From contig NZ_CP007588.1 in the NCBI RefSeq assembly GCF_000732905.1, positions 868,001 to 932,000 on the forward strand: DNA of 64,000 bases, given 5' to 3'. Each line of letters starts with the position of its first letter. Position 1 is the stretch's first letter. A model generated the notes under the pieces. The model worked only from the letters and a program-made list of their open reading frames with translations. It ran no database searches and was not told where the DNA came from. The position numbers were made by a program, and so were the translations under genes. Shown here one piece after another: positions 25,976-35,368 of this stretch. This DNA is from Weissella tructae (lineage in GTDB: Bacteria; Bacillota; Bacilli; Lactobacillales; Lactobacillaceae).

Positions 25976-28048
25976 CTATGACCCAAAGAGTCCTTTAACG
26001 CCATCCCAAACCTTACGTGCGCCTGATTCTACGCTACGCATCACACTATCTGCACCATCTTGAATCTGTGTACCGATATCATTCACAGACTTGTTCAGAC
26101 CATTTTGTTCCTGTTCTTCTGCTTGACTGATCTTTTCGTGTATTCCTTGAACTGTGAACGGTGTTTGATTTGTATTTGGAATAACTTGTTCCAACGTGGC
26201 CTTCATTAACGGTCCAGCTGTCGCACTCAACATAATTGGCAAGTTTTGCTCACCGTTTGTCTTATCAAATCCGTTCCAAGTCACAACAACTACATCCGGT
26301 GTGTAGGCAACGGCCCATGCATCTGTTGCATTGGCTTGTGTTGAGCCTTCACCAGATACCTCAGTTGTCCCTGTCTTACCAGCGACTTTATAACCACTTG
26401 GGTTCGCAGAGACACCCGTTCCGTGTGTGTAGACACCTAACATCATTGCAGTCATATCATCGGCTACCGACTTTGACCAAACTTCAGTCTTCTTATCTTT
26501 GTGTTCGACAACCGTTTTACCCGTCGCATCCACAATTTTTGTAATGAAGTGTGCTTCACTCATTTGACCGTCATTAGCAAAACTTGTATAGGCTTGTGCT
26601 AATTCCAAAGGAGATGTTCCTTTTTCCATACCACCTAATCCCAAAGACAAATTATTGTCATCTTCAGTCACTGACAAGCCCACTTTTTTAGCAGCGTCGT
26701 ATCCAACCTTAGCTCCCATTTGATCTAATAACCAAACAGCGGGAATATTGTATGACATTTCTAACGCTTGATACATCGGTACTGGTTCACTCGTTACTTC
26801 ACCAGCATTATGTGGTGTGTAACGATTAGAACCAAATGACGTTACTTCATTCTTCAATTTTGACTCAATACCAAAACCACGTGACAATGCAGGTGCATAA
26901 TCCACAATAGGCTTAATCGTTGATCCTGGTGAACGCTTCATCTGCGTTGCACGGTTAAATCCTCGGAAGACATGTTCACCACGCCCACCAACAACAGCAC
27001 GTACACCACCAGTTTGTGCATCCATTACCACAGAGGCAGCTTGTGCTTGTCCATTCAATGGATCCAAATTAGGGTTCTCATAATTATTTTGCAAATTTTC
27101 TTGGTCTTGTTGGTTCAAACTTGTATAAATTTGATAACCATCATTCAATAATTTCGTTTCACTGATATCATAACGATTTATTGCCTCATTAATAACTGCA
27201 TCAAAATATGAAGGGTAATTATAGGTTGAGTTATCAGAATCATGGTCACTTGCGCCAACAGCGTTCATTTTCAACGTATCAGCGTCTTCCTGCTTTAGCT
27301 TATCTGTGTTTACCATGTTCTGTAAAACCTGATTACGGCGATTCTGAGCCGCCTCAGGGTGTGCTACAGGGTCATAACCACCTGGGGATTGCAACATCCC
27401 CGCAATCATCGCTGCTTGATCAACACTCAAGTCCTTTGCATCAATACCAAAATACTTTTGTGCAGCATCTTGAACGCCCCAGGCACCACGACCAAAGTAG
27501 GCATTATTCAGATACATTGTTAAAATGTCATCTTTGGAATAATCTTGTTCAACTTGGATTGCCAAGAATAATTCACGAACTTTACGTTTCAACGTTTGAT
27601 CTTGCGTCAAAAAGGCATTTTTAACTAATTGTTGCGTTAGGGTAGATCCACCAGCCGCGGCATTCACACCGCGTACCTTATTCAAAACTGTCGTCACTCC
27701 ACCACGCACCATTCCTGGGACTGAAAAACCGTATTCTTGATAGAAACGACGATCTTCGGTTGCGATAACAGCATCCACAACATGTGGTGAAATGGCATCT
27801 AATTCAACATAGGTGCCCTTATGTCCGGCCAATGATCCGGCTTCATTATTGTTTTCATCATAAATGATTGTAGATTGTTGGAGACGTGCTTTGAGGTCAC
27901 TCACATCAGTCGTTTTAGCCTCTAATGTACCTAACGCACTAATAATCAAAATAACGAGCAAGGTAATCACAATAAACCAGCGACCACCTTGATAACGACG
28001 CCACTTCTTTTTAAGCCACGCCATTGCGATTTGTAAATATTGCTTCAT
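25976..28048 (-). CDS. Class A penicillin-binding protein (PBP1A family)
   Basis: A bifunctional cell-wall synthase of 690 residues. It has a short basic cytoplasmic tail, one transmembrane helix (WFIVITLLVILIISALG), then a GT51 glycosyltransferase domain (ATEDRRFYQEYG, GGSTLTQQLVKN, KDDILTMYLN). A transpeptidase domain follows, with SPGSTIKP (active-site Ser), SYN and KTGTTE motifs. GAGG lies upstream of the ATG, 13 bases from the argR stop. It polymerises and cross-links peptidoglycan outside the membrane. Its C-terminal tail is Gln/Glu/Ser-rich and short. Confidence 0.95.
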   Translation of the reverse strand: MKQYLQIAMAWLKKKWRRYQGGRWFIVITLLVILIISALGTLEAKTTDVSDLKARLQQSTIIYDENNNEAGSLAGHKGTYVELDAISPHVVDAVIATEDRRFYQEYGFSVPGMVRGGVTTVLNKVRGVNAAAGGSTLTQQLVKNAFLTQDQTLKRKVRELFLAIQVEQDYSKDDILTMYLNNAYFGRGAWGVQDAAQKYFGIDAKDLSVDQAAMIAGMLQSPGGYDPVAHPEAAQNRRNQVLQNMVNTDKLKQEDADTLKMNAVGASDHDSDNSTYNYPSYFDAVINEAINRYDISETKLLNDGYQIYTSLNQQDQENLQNNYENPNLDPLNGQAQAASVVMDAQTGGVRAVVGGRGEHVFRGFNRATQMKRSPGSTIKPIVDYAPALSRGFGIESKLKNEVTSFGSNRYTPHNAGEVTSEPVPMYQALEMSYNIPAVWLLDQMGAKVGYDAAKKVGLSVTEDDNNLSLGLGGMEKGTSPLELAQAYTSFANDGQMSEAHFITKIVDATGKTVVEHKDKKTEVWSKSVADDMTAMMLGVYTHGTGVSANPSGYKVAGKTGTTEVSGEGSTQANATDAWAVAYTPDVVVVTWNGFDKTNGEQNLPIMLSATAGPLMKATLEQVIPNTNQTPFTVQGIHEKISQAEEQEQNGLNKSVNDIGTQIQDGADSVMRSVESGARKVWDGVKGLFGS

Positions 28049-28061
28049 GCAAATTCCTCAC

Positions 28062-28517
28062 TTATAACCAACGATTAAATCTTTCCGTTAGCTTTTTTGC
28101 TTCATCAGATGAAGGACTTGTCACATAAATCGTATCGTGACCAGCTAATGTGGCCACTACTTCTGATAATTGTGCAGCATCAATTGAAGCTGCAATTCGA
28201 TTACCATTTCCTTTAGATGTTTTTAAAATCGTCATAAAATCAACCCGTACAATTTGATGTACAGATTGTTCAAATAAACGTTGTAAGACTGCTAAATTAT
28301 TTTCAGGTTGCATACGTAACGTTTGATAGCGTGATGTACCATTTTGATCAGGCTGTCTGACAATATGCAATTCTTTGATGTCACGTGATACAGTTGCTTG
28401 AGTTGTTTGTACCCCCACAGCTTCTAATGCTGCCATCAACATATCTTGTGTTTCAATGGTCTGGGCAGTAATAATTTGTAAAATATGATTCTGCCGCTCT
28501 GTTTTTTTCATCGTCAT
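28062..28517 (-). CDS. argR: ArgR-family arginine repressor
   Basis: A 151-residue regulator with an N-terminal winged helix (ERQNHILQIITAQTIETQ, then TTQATVSRDIKELHI) and a C-terminal oligomerisation/arginine-binding domain (GNGNRIAASIDAAQLSEV, AGHDTIYV). AGAGG precedes the ATG. It starts downstream of the argS terminator region and is followed after 13 bases by the PBP gene, an unexpected operon partner. Lactobacillales often have several ArgR paralogues, so which operons it controls is unknown. Confidence 0.92.
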   Translation of the reverse strand: MTMKKTERQNHILQIITAQTIETQDMLMAALEAVGVQTTQATVSRDIKELHIVRQPDQNGTSRYQTLRMQPENNLAVLQRLFEQSVHQIVRVDFMTILKTSKGNGNRIAASIDAAQLSEVVATLAGHDTIYVTSPSSDEAKKLTERFNRWL

Positions 28518-28614
28518 CTGTAATTCCTCTACTTAGACAAACCCAATTTTTGTTTTACCACATACTATTATATTTCATATACCTTAAAAAAGTCAGAGAT
28601 ATTTTGTTTTATAT

Positions 28615-28648
28615 AAAAAACGCATTATCCCGAAAGATAATGCGTTTA
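28615..28648 (-). terminator. Terminator of argS
   Basis: AAACGCATTATC / GATAATGCGTTT perfect stem with T-tract on the minus strand, 5 bases after the argS stop. Confidence 0.9.
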
Positions 28649-28652
28649 ATAA

Positions 28653-30338
28653 TTACATTTCCTTAGGCGCCTTAACACCTAGCAAACGTAGTGATTCAGT
28701 TAATACTTGTGAAACTGAGTTTACAAGTGCCAAACGAGCGTTTAATTCGTTGTCTTCTTGCAAAATCTTTGAGTTCGCATAGTACTTGTTGAAGGCACGT
28801 GCTAGTTGCAACGCGTACTTCGCAATAACTGATGGTTCACGGTCACGCCATGAACGTTCAACAGTTGCTGGGAATTCTCCAACCAACTTTTCAACTTCCC
28901 AAACAGCTGGGTCTGAGATAGCCAAGTGAGCGTGATCGATTTCAGGGTTACCAACCTTACGCAACAATGATTGTGCACGCGCATTTGTGTATTGCACGTA
29001 TGGTCCAGTATCACCTTCGAAACGCACAACATCTTCAAGCTTAAAGTCGAAGTTTCCAATACGTTCGTTCATCAAGTCGTGGAACACAACGGCTCCAGTT
29101 CCAACTTCATGGGCAACTTGTTCCTTGTTAGCCAATGTTGGGTTCTTTTCGTCGATTTGTGCTTGAGCCAATTCAACAGAATCGTTCAAAACATCCTTCA
29201 ACAAAATGATACGTCCTGAACGTGTTGATAGCTTCTTACCGTTAACAGTGATCAAACCGAATTGAATGTGTTCAACATCATCCGCCCAATCGTTACCCAT
29301 CTCCTTCAAGACAGCCTTCAATTGCAAGAAGTGTTCACGTTGTTCACCACCAACGACGTACAATGACTTAACAAAGTCGTAGTTTTGCTTACGGTATGTT
29401 GCCGCTGCAAGGTCACGAGTCATGTACAGAGTTGCACCGTCAGTACGTTGGATCATCGCAACGTTCAAACCGTACTTTTCAAGGTCAACAATTTGTGCAC
29501 CTTGTGATTCTTGTAGGACATTCTTTTCCTTCAATGTTTCAATCACAGGTTCCATCTTATCGTTGTAGAAAGCTTCACCGTTAAATGAATCGAATTCGAT
29601 ATCCAACATATCGTAAACATCCATAAATTCCTTCAATGATTCTTCACGGAACCACTTCCACAACTTAACCGCTTCAGCATCACCGTCTTCCAACTTCTTA
29701 AACCAAGCACGACCTTCATCATTCAATTCAGGTTGTGTTTCAGCTTCTTCGTGGAAACGAACGTAGTACTTTACCAAAGTGTTGATTGGGTCAGCTTGAA
29801 CTTCTTCTTCTGATCCCCAACGCTTGTAAGCTGACATCAACTTACCAAATTGTGTTCCCCAATCACCCAAGTGGTTAATCTTGACTGGTTGGTAACCGTT
29901 GGCACGTGAAATTTCAGCCAATGAGTTTCCGATAACAGTTGAACGCAAGTGTCCCATTGACATTGGCTTAGCAATGTTAGGAGAAGACATGTCAATTGTC
30001 ACATGTCCAGCTTCACCATTTGTGTTATGTCCAAATTGTTCGTTGTTCAAAACGGTACGCAAAATTTCTGAACCAGCAACTTGCTTGTCCAAGAAGAAGT
30101 TTACGTATGGTCCCGCAGCTTCAACCTTTTCGAAACCATCTGTGTTGATTGCTTCAGCTAATCCTTCTGCAATTTGGTTAGGCGCTTGACGACGAACCTT
30201 AGCCAACGTAAATGTTGGGAAGGCGTAATCACCCATACGACTATCCTTTGGTACTTCGACCTTTGAAAGAATATCTGCTAGATCTAATTCTGGTAAGGCT
30301 GGTTCGATTGCCGCAGCCACTTGCGTCTTAAAATCCAT
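28653..30338 (-). CDS. argS: Arginyl-tRNA synthetase
   Basis: Charges tRNA-Arg. The 561-residue class Ia enzyme shows the ArgRS HIGH region SPNIAKPMSMGHLRST (about residue 119), a KMSKS-like KLSTRSG, an N-terminal additional domain and a C-terminal DALR anticodon-binding domain (ALQLARAFNKYYANS). Its ATG overlaps the stop of the upstream DUF2187-like gene (TAATG), so the two are translationally coupled. A terminator follows. Confidence 0.97.
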   Translation of the reverse strand: MDFKTQVAAAIEPALPELDLADILSKVEVPKDSRMGDYAFPTFTLAKVRRQAPNQIAEGLAEAINTDGFEKVEAAGPYVNFFLDKQVAGSEILRTVLNNEQFGHNTNGEAGHVTIDMSSPNIAKPMSMGHLRSTVIGNSLAEISRANGYQPVKINHLGDWGTQFGKLMSAYKRWGSEEEVQADPINTLVKYYVRFHEEAETQPELNDEGRAWFKKLEDGDAEAVKLWKWFREESLKEFMDVYDMLDIEFDSFNGEAFYNDKMEPVIETLKEKNVLQESQGAQIVDLEKYGLNVAMIQRTDGATLYMTRDLAAATYRKQNYDFVKSLYVVGGEQREHFLQLKAVLKEMGNDWADDVEHIQFGLITVNGKKLSTRSGRIILLKDVLNDSVELAQAQIDEKNPTLANKEQVAHEVGTGAVVFHDLMNERIGNFDFKLEDVVRFEGDTGPYVQYTNARAQSLLRKVGNPEIDHAHLAISDPAVWEVEKLVGEFPATVERSWRDREPSVIAKYALQLARAFNKYYANSKILQEDNELNARLALVNSVSQVLTESLRLLGVKAPKEM

Positions 30339-30691
30339 TATTCGGTCTCCTCTCCATTTTCTTCTTCTTCCGCTTCAGCGGCTTCTGCTGCTGCAACGTT
30401 CTTTAGTTCTTCATCTTCTTCGTCATCTTCAGCCAAAGTCAAACGTGGTGCTGGGTTGTCTGTCTTCTTCAAAATCTTTGTTTCACTCATACGTACAACG
30501 GCACGTTGGTTGTATTCGTTAACAGTTGCTGAATCTTCAGGATCGAAATCTGTAATCATCACCAATAGTGAGTTTTCGTAGATTTTTTCAACGATTCCGT
30601 CAAAATCATGTTCGAAGTTTGCGAACTTCTTTCCGTGAACATAGTCACCGATATCAAATTCTGAAGTATTTTCAATAGGTTCTTTAGCCAT
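30338..30691 (-). CDS. DUF2187-like (KOW-type) protein with acidic tail
   Basis: A 117-residue cytoplasmic protein. Residues about 12-75 match the DUF2187 pattern (IGDYVHGKKF, DGIVEKIYENSLLV, then ITDFDP), a small beta-barrel family related to KOW domains. The last 45 residues are almost entirely acidic and Ala-rich (EDDEEDEEL, then EAEEEENGEE). AAAGGGGC lies upstream of the ATG, and an extended -10 promoter lies about 50 bases before it. It is coupled to argS by a TAATG overlap. A nucleic-acid or ribosome-associated role is only a guess. Confidence 0.65.
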   Translation of the reverse strand: MAKEPIENTSEFDIGDYVHGKKFANFEHDFDGIVEKIYENSLLVMITDFDPEDSATVNEYNQRAVVRMSETKILKKTDNPAPRLTLAEDDEEDEELKNVAAAEAAEAEEEENGEETE

Positions 30692-30737
30692 AGCTAGCGC
30701 CCCTTTCTTATCTCTTAAAGTAATATAAAGTCCTGAT

Positions 30738-30746
30738 ATTATAGCA
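30738..30746 (-). promoter_or_regulatory. Extended -10 promoter for the DUF2187-argS pair
   Basis: TGCTATAAT on the minus strand (30746-30738) is a perfect extended -10 element. No good -35 is seen. It lies about 47 bases before the ATG, between murE and this gene. Confidence 0.5.
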
Positions 30747-30763
30747 CAATTTAGTGTAAAAAA

Positions 30764-32299
30764 CTACTTTGCGCCTTCAAGCTCTTGCACGATACGTTGC
30801 GCAATTGCCCAGTCATTTTCATACGGTGTGTCTACACCATCAATCTTTTGATATTCGTCCAAACCTTTACCAGCCAAAATCACAACATCATTTGGTCCAG
30901 CTGCCGCAATCGCATCCGAAATGGCCTTTGTACGATCAAATTCACGATGCACAACAACGTTACCATCGGTAATGCTTGCTTGAATTTCATCCGCAATTGC
31001 TTCTGGTGATTCAAATTGTGGATCATCACTTGTTAGGTAGACGATATCAGCGCCTTCGTTCACGGCTTGACCAATTCCTGGTCGACGTGAAACACCCTTG
31101 TTTCCAGGTGCCCCAACAACGATTGAAAGCTTTTCAACGGCTGCATTTGTCTTAGCGAATTGTAGCAAAGCCGCAACTGATGCATAGTTATGGGCATAAT
31201 CAACATAGATAGTCCCATGTTCAGCGGTTGTTAATACTTGCATACGACCCGGAATCTTCACAATTTCTAGTGCATCATGCATGGCATCCGCGTCAGCACC
31301 CACCAAACGAGTCGCTAACATCGCTGCTACGGCATTCCCTTGGTTAAAGTCACCCGGCATATCTAGTTTGAAGTCACCATCAATCTTCAATGATTGTGCT
31401 TGTGGTCCGACTAGGTCGACATTAAATTCGCTACCTTGCAAAGTCTCTTCTAGTGTTGTGTAGCTAACATCAACACCGAAGCCTTGTTCGTCATTGCCAC
31501 GACCATATAACCAAACACCATCACGTGGAATGAATTCGGCTGTGTGTGTCACAACATCTTCAAAGTAGGCAGAATCAGCATTGATAACTGCTTGATCAGA
31601 ATGTTCTAGCAACATTTCCTTACACATCAAGTATTCTTCAAAACTAGCATGTTCATTTGGTCCAATGTGATCTTCACTGATGTTCAAGAACACCCCTACA
31701 TTAAAGCGCAAACCATACACACGATCTAGCTTGTAGGCTTGTGATGATACTTCCATCACCATGTGTGTCATCTTGTTATCAACAGCCTCACGCATCCAGC
31801 GGAACAAATCAACTGATTCCGGTGTTGTTAGCTTTGCACGGTAGTGATGCTCGGCATCATTTCCTGTGATAACTTCAAGCGTTGAAGACAACGCCACACG
31901 ATCACCCGTGGCTTGCTTTAGAATTTCATAGGCCATGTAAGTTGAAGATGTCTTCCCCTTTGTTCCTGTAATTCCAATTAAGCTCAATTGTTGTTGTGGA
32001 TTACCATAAAAAGCCATACTCAAGATACTCATTGCAGGCATTACTTCATCAACCGTCCAAGTAGGTAGGTCAGTATCATGCACAAACCCAACTGGGGCCA
32101 CAATTCCTTGCACACCCTTGGCCATGGCATCAACTAAGTATTCTGGCTTAAAATTCCCTTTGATAAACAATAATGTCCCTGTTTGGACATCATTTGAATT
32201 ATAAGCTAGATGTGTAAACACCCCTTTAAAATCAGGCGTTTCTTGTAGTAAGTATTCATCTGTTAATAAATTTGTAATTTGTTCTGCCGTTAATTGCAT
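30764..32299 (-). CDS. murE: UDP-N-acetylmuramoyl-tripeptide synthetase (probable lysine-adding MurE)
   Basis: Adds the third residue to UDP-MurNAc-L-Ala-D-Glu in peptidoglycan precursor synthesis. The 511-residue Mur ligase has P-loop ITGTKGKTSS (about residue 113), TTPESVDLF and EVSSQAYKLDRVYG. The specificity loop reads SDDPQFESP instead of the DNPR of meso-DAP enzymes, which fits L-lysine or another diamine as substrate. GAGGGG precedes the ATG. It is the last gene of a folC-like, Ham1, murE series and follows the pyrophosphatase after 19 bases. Confidence 0.9.
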   Translation of the reverse strand: MQLTAEQITNLLTDEYLLQETPDFKGVFTHLAYNSNDVQTGTLLFIKGNFKPEYLVDAMAKGVQGIVAPVGFVHDTDLPTWTVDEVMPAMSILSMAFYGNPQQQLSLIGITGTKGKTSSTYMAYEILKQATGDRVALSSTLEVITGNDAEHHYRAKLTTPESVDLFRWMREAVDNKMTHMVMEVSSQAYKLDRVYGLRFNVGVFLNISEDHIGPNEHASFEEYLMCKEMLLEHSDQAVINADSAYFEDVVTHTAEFIPRDGVWLYGRGNDEQGFGVDVSYTTLEETLQGSEFNVDLVGPQAQSLKIDGDFKLDMPGDFNQGNAVAAMLATRLVGADADAMHDALEIVKIPGRMQVLTTAEHGTIYVDYAHNYASVAALLQFAKTNAAVEKLSIVVGAPGNKGVSRRPGIGQAVNEGADIVYLTSDDPQFESPEAIADEIQASITDGNVVVHREFDRTKAISDAIAAAGPNDVVILAGKGLDEYQKIDGVDTPYENDWAIAQRIVQELEGAK

Positions 32300-32318
32300 C
32301 TGTTTTCCCCTCGTTCGC

Positions 32319-32912
32319 TTAACGCTCTGCCAACATCGCTAATAACGCTTTAGCTGCTCGCCCACGATGCGCATAGTCGATTCGTTCATCCACCGGCATT
32401 TCGCCCAATGTCTGCCCATTCTCAGTCACCATCAGCGCATCAATACCATTGTTTCCTCGTGCAGCTTGGGCAATTTCAACACCACCCGTTTGAACAACAT
32501 CAAAGTGTTCTCCAGTTGGCGTAATTAAATAGAAATTAGCTTGTAAGTATCCTGCACGATCTATGCCATTATCTAATTGGTCTAAAATATATTGATTGAT
32601 TTCATCATCGCCACGTAATTGATGCGCCTTAAATTCACGCATTGTTGTGACACCAAAATGCTCTGGAATACTTGGAATAAACAAGGCTGAATCATCCGCT
32701 AAAATATACTCATTTGGTAAAATTTTGTGGATTGTTTCTGCCTTCATTTGCATATTATAAGCCATATCCGTCTCTGATTCAGCTGGAAACTGCACCTGTT
32801 CATGCAATTCTCGATAATTAATGACTTCTTGCCCTAATAATGCAAAATATTCAGCCATTTCAGCTGTTTTATGTGAATTATTTGAGGCAATAACCAAACG
32901 CTTAATATTCAT
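32319..32912 (-). CDS. Ham1/RdgB-type non-canonical purine NTP pyrophosphatase
   Basis: House-cleaning enzyme that hydrolyses dITP/XTP to monophosphates. The 197-residue protein has the family N-terminal motif ASNNSHKTAEM, the acidic site LADDSALFIPS and the C-terminal HRGRAAKALL, though several positions are divergent (for example DDSA for DDSG). I use the ATG at 32912; a TTG one codon earlier is possible and has slightly better spacing from GGAAGG. It overlaps the end of the folC-like gene by 11 bases. Confidence 0.78.
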   Translation of the reverse strand: MNIKRLVIASNNSHKTAEMAEYFALLGQEVINYRELHEQVQFPAESETDMAYNMQMKAETIHKILPNEYILADDSALFIPSIPEHFGVTTMREFKAHQLRGDDEINQYILDQLDNGIDRAGYLQANFYLITPTGEHFDVVQTGGVEIAQAARGNNGIDALMVTENGQTLGEMPVDERIDYAHRGRAAKALLAMLAER

Positions 32913-34218
32913 CAAATGTTAGTCCTTCCTTGTTGATCGCACGTAACGTAAACAATGATCCTGTCACAACAATCATACGATTTGTGTCACGACGAGCACG
33001 ACGCGCCAAATTGATTGCTGCGGTTGAATCATCGGCTACTTCCACATTCACATTACTTTGCATCACAATTTTAGCAGCCAATTCATCAGCATGCATCCCT
33101 TCGTGATGTGCAGGTGTGACCGCAATCACTTGGTCTGTGTATGGTAGGACCATGTCTAAAATTTCACGCCAATTTTCATCTTTACGTAATCCAAGTACAA
33201 AAATTGGCTTTGCTTGTAGATGCCAAGATTTAATCGAACTCAATAAATGTTCCATTGTTGTCGTTGAATCAGCACCATCAAACAAAATATCATGCGCAGC
33301 ATCATAAGTCATTCGACCTGATATCTTGAGATACGCTAATGCTTCCGCAATATTAACCAATGAAATATGAGCGCCAGTTTCTTGTAAGTAACCAATGATT
33401 TGTAAGACATTGGCTAAATTCTTTAGATGGTCACTTCCAACCACAGATAGACGCATTTCAATTCCATCATCTAATTTCAAAACCATCCCCGTCGGATCAG
33501 TTTTCATCACAGTAATCTTAGGACGACGACTATACCACACCGCATTTTTTTCGGCTGTGACTGTCTTTAATACCTTCGTCACTTCATGATGTTGTCCCGG
33601 CATATTGACGACAACTGCACCTGGTTTAATGGCACCACTCTTATCTAATGCAATAGCTGTCAGTTGATGACTTTGTGGTGTTTGCCCTGTCTTATAGTCA
33701 AAATCAATATGTGTAAAGGCCACTAATAACGTTTCTAAAATGGCATTCGTTGGATCACACATACCATCAATTCCAGCTTCAAGCACAACATACTTCACTT
33801 CTTGACGACGGAAATGTTCAATTGATACCAAAAACCACCATTCAAAACGACTTAGCGTTGTAATATCTCCACCATGACGTTTAATTTCTTCTAAAATCCG
33901 TTGGAAACTCAATACAAATTCTTCTTGGGTGATTGATTCATTATCAACCAGAATCATGTCGCAATCATTCATAATCGCTGGTGTTGTGAAACGCCCAGTT
34001 TTATAGTTGGCGGCCGTTAAAATGGCGGCTGTCATTGCGCCGGTGGCGTGCTTACCATCCGTCCCAACAATGTGAATAAATCGTAATTTTTCATCAGGTC
34101 GACCAATCCAGTCCAACACTTCACGAAGAATGTGCCAACGTTCTTGATCACCAATGTGAGCACCTTCATGACGATTCATTTGCTTGTTGATTTGCTCATA
34201 TAAATCTGCGAACGGCAT
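32902..34218 (-). CDS. Divergent FolC-like Mur ligase-family protein
   Basis: The 438-residue protein aligns over its length with folylpolyglutamate/dihydrofolate synthases, but key motifs differ. The P-loop GTNGKGS is GTDGKHA; the TSPF-like motif reads TTPAIM. The E-V-G-x-GG block is LEAGIDG (Glu kept). The LDHxxxLG metal site reads FDYKTGQ (His lost), and DGAHNP is DGADST. The carbamylated-Lys segment is kept as ALDKSGAIKPG. Either it has a new substrate or it is a degenerate paralogue; the gene is full length with a good ribosome binding site (GAGG) and is coupled to its neighbour. A canonical FolC would have to lie elsewhere. Confidence 0.7.
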   Translation of the reverse strand: MPFADLYEQINKQMNRHEGAHIGDQERWHILREVLDWIGRPDEKLRFIHIVGTDGKHATGAMTAAILTAANYKTGRFTTPAIMNDCDMILVDNESITQEEFVLSFQRILEEIKRHGGDITTLSRFEWWFLVSIEHFRRQEVKYVVLEAGIDGMCDPTNAILETLLVAFTHIDFDYKTGQTPQSHQLTAIALDKSGAIKPGAVVVNMPGQHHEVTKVLKTVTAEKNAVWYSRRPKITVMKTDPTGMVLKLDDGIEMRLSVVGSDHLKNLANVLQIIGYLQETGAHISLVNIAEALAYLKISGRMTYDAAHDILFDGADSTTTMEHLLSSIKSWHLQAKPIFVLGLRKDENWREILDMVLPYTDQVIAVTPAHHEGMHADELAAKIVMQSNVNVEVADDSTAAINLARRARRDTNRMIVVTGSLFTLRAINKEGLTFDEY

Positions 34219-34285
34219 GTCGTGACCTCACTCTCTTATCTGAATATAGTATGCCCATTTTACCACAAGTTAATCGGTTTATCGC

Positions 34286-34327
34286 CAAAAGAAAAAGTAT
34301 GATAGGTCTCCCTACCATACTTTTTCT
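34286..34327 (-). terminator. Terminator of the gat-dgkB transcript
   Basis: Minus-strand stem AGAAAAAGTATGGTAGG / CCTATCATACTTTTTCT with a short loop and a T-tract, 12 bases after the dgkB stop. Confidence 0.85.
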
Positions 34328-34339
34328 AATTAATTGCCA

Positions 34340-35299
34340 TTACATATCAAGTGACAGAATCTCTTGCGTAAATGGATTTTTCTCTGTGTCTTCATCAATC
34401 CCTGTCACCATCGTAATCAAGGCACGATGATTAACAAAAGTTGTTGGCGCATCTCCACCGTATTCCCCATCTAAATTGATACGAACAGGTGCAGTATTTG
34501 TTGAAAGCGGCGTGATTTTAACTTGTGATGATTTAACATACAGCAAATTCTCGTCATCGACGTGCTTTCCTTGTAGTGCTTCTGTAACTAATACCAACAG
34601 CTCATTCAGCTTGGTTGTTTTCACAACCAGTAACGTAAAGTTACCATCATCTAAACGAGCATCTGGTACCAATTGCTCAAATCCACCTACGGAATTTGTT
34701 AAGGCTAAGAAGAACATTGAGGCTGGTCCTCGATATGTTCCACCATCATACTCAACTTCAATATCCATTGGATGAACTTGTGGTAACATCTCTGCTGCCT
34801 TTAGCACATACGCCAAATAGCCATACATTGACTTTTGCTTTGATGGTACCGAATATGTCAATTCTGACAAAGTACCACCCGCTGCAATATTAACAAAGTA
34901 ATTGTCGTTTGCTTGCCCAATATCCATACGTGCTGCGCGCCCTTTAAGGATAACCTCAGCGGCTTCCAAGGGGCTATCACGTGGAATGTGCAACGCACGC
35001 GCGTAATCATTCGTTGTTCCAGCTGGAATAATGGCCAAAAGAGGTGGATTATCTAAACTGGCAATTCCGTTCACAACTTCATTAATCGTCCCGTCACCAC
35101 CAGCCGCAACAATCAACTCAAATCCATCGTTTGCTGCACGAAGTGCTTCATTACGTGCTGAGTCTTCTTCAGCAGTAGTCGCAAATGCACTGGTTTCATA
35201 ACCGGCCGTTTCATACACGTTTAAAATATCTACCAAGTCACGACGAATTGCTTCGCGGCCTGATGTCGGATTATAAATAATACGTGCTCGCTTCATCAT
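34340..35299 (-). CDS. dgkB: Diacylglycerol kinase (DgkB/YegS-type lipid kinase)
   Basis: Soluble kinase that returns diacylglycerol to phosphatidic acid, which matters where lipoteichoic acid synthesis releases diacylglycerol. The 319-residue protein has IYNPTSGREA at the N terminus, the nucleotide loop AGGDGTINEVVNG (about residue 66) and PAGTTNDYARAL. It is last in the gatC-gatA-gatB-dgkB cluster, an arrangement common in lactobacilli. The ATG and the ribosome binding site lie inside a long mRNA inverted repeat with the gatB-dgkB spacer, so translation may be controlled. Confidence 0.92.
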   Translation of the reverse strand: MMKRARIIYNPTSGREAIRRDLVDILNVYETAGYETSAFATTAEEDSARNEALRAANDGFELIVAAGGDGTINEVVNGIASLDNPPLLAIIPAGTTNDYARALHIPRDSPLEAAEVILKGRAARMDIGQANDNYFVNIAAGGTLSELTYSVPSKQKSMYGYLAYVLKAAEMLPQVHPMDIEVEYDGGTYRGPASMFFLALTNSVGGFEQLVPDARLDDGNFTLLVVKTTKLNELLVLVTEALQGKHVDDENLLYVKSSQVKITPLSTNTAPVRINLDGEYGGDAPTTFVNHRALITMVTGIDEDTEKNPFTQEILSLDM

Positions 35300-35357
35300 A
35301 CTAGTTCTCCTAAATCATCAGTATTTAACTGACTGTCATGTTAACTAGTATGCGAGC
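35286..35357 (-). promoter_or_regulatory. Long inverted repeat enclosing dgkB RBS and start codon
   Basis: In the minus-strand transcript GCTCGC-ATACTAGTT (35357-35343) pairs with AACTAGTAT-GATGAA-GCGAGC (35306-35286): nine plus six perfect pairs with a 6-base bulge. The first ATG of dgkB straddles the 3' arm, its AT paired and its G in the bulge, while TTAGGAG is in the loop. A second small stem (TCAGT / ACTGA) lies inside. Structure is seen; control of translation is inferred. Confidence 0.6.
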
Positions 35358-35368
35358 TGAACCTTAAA

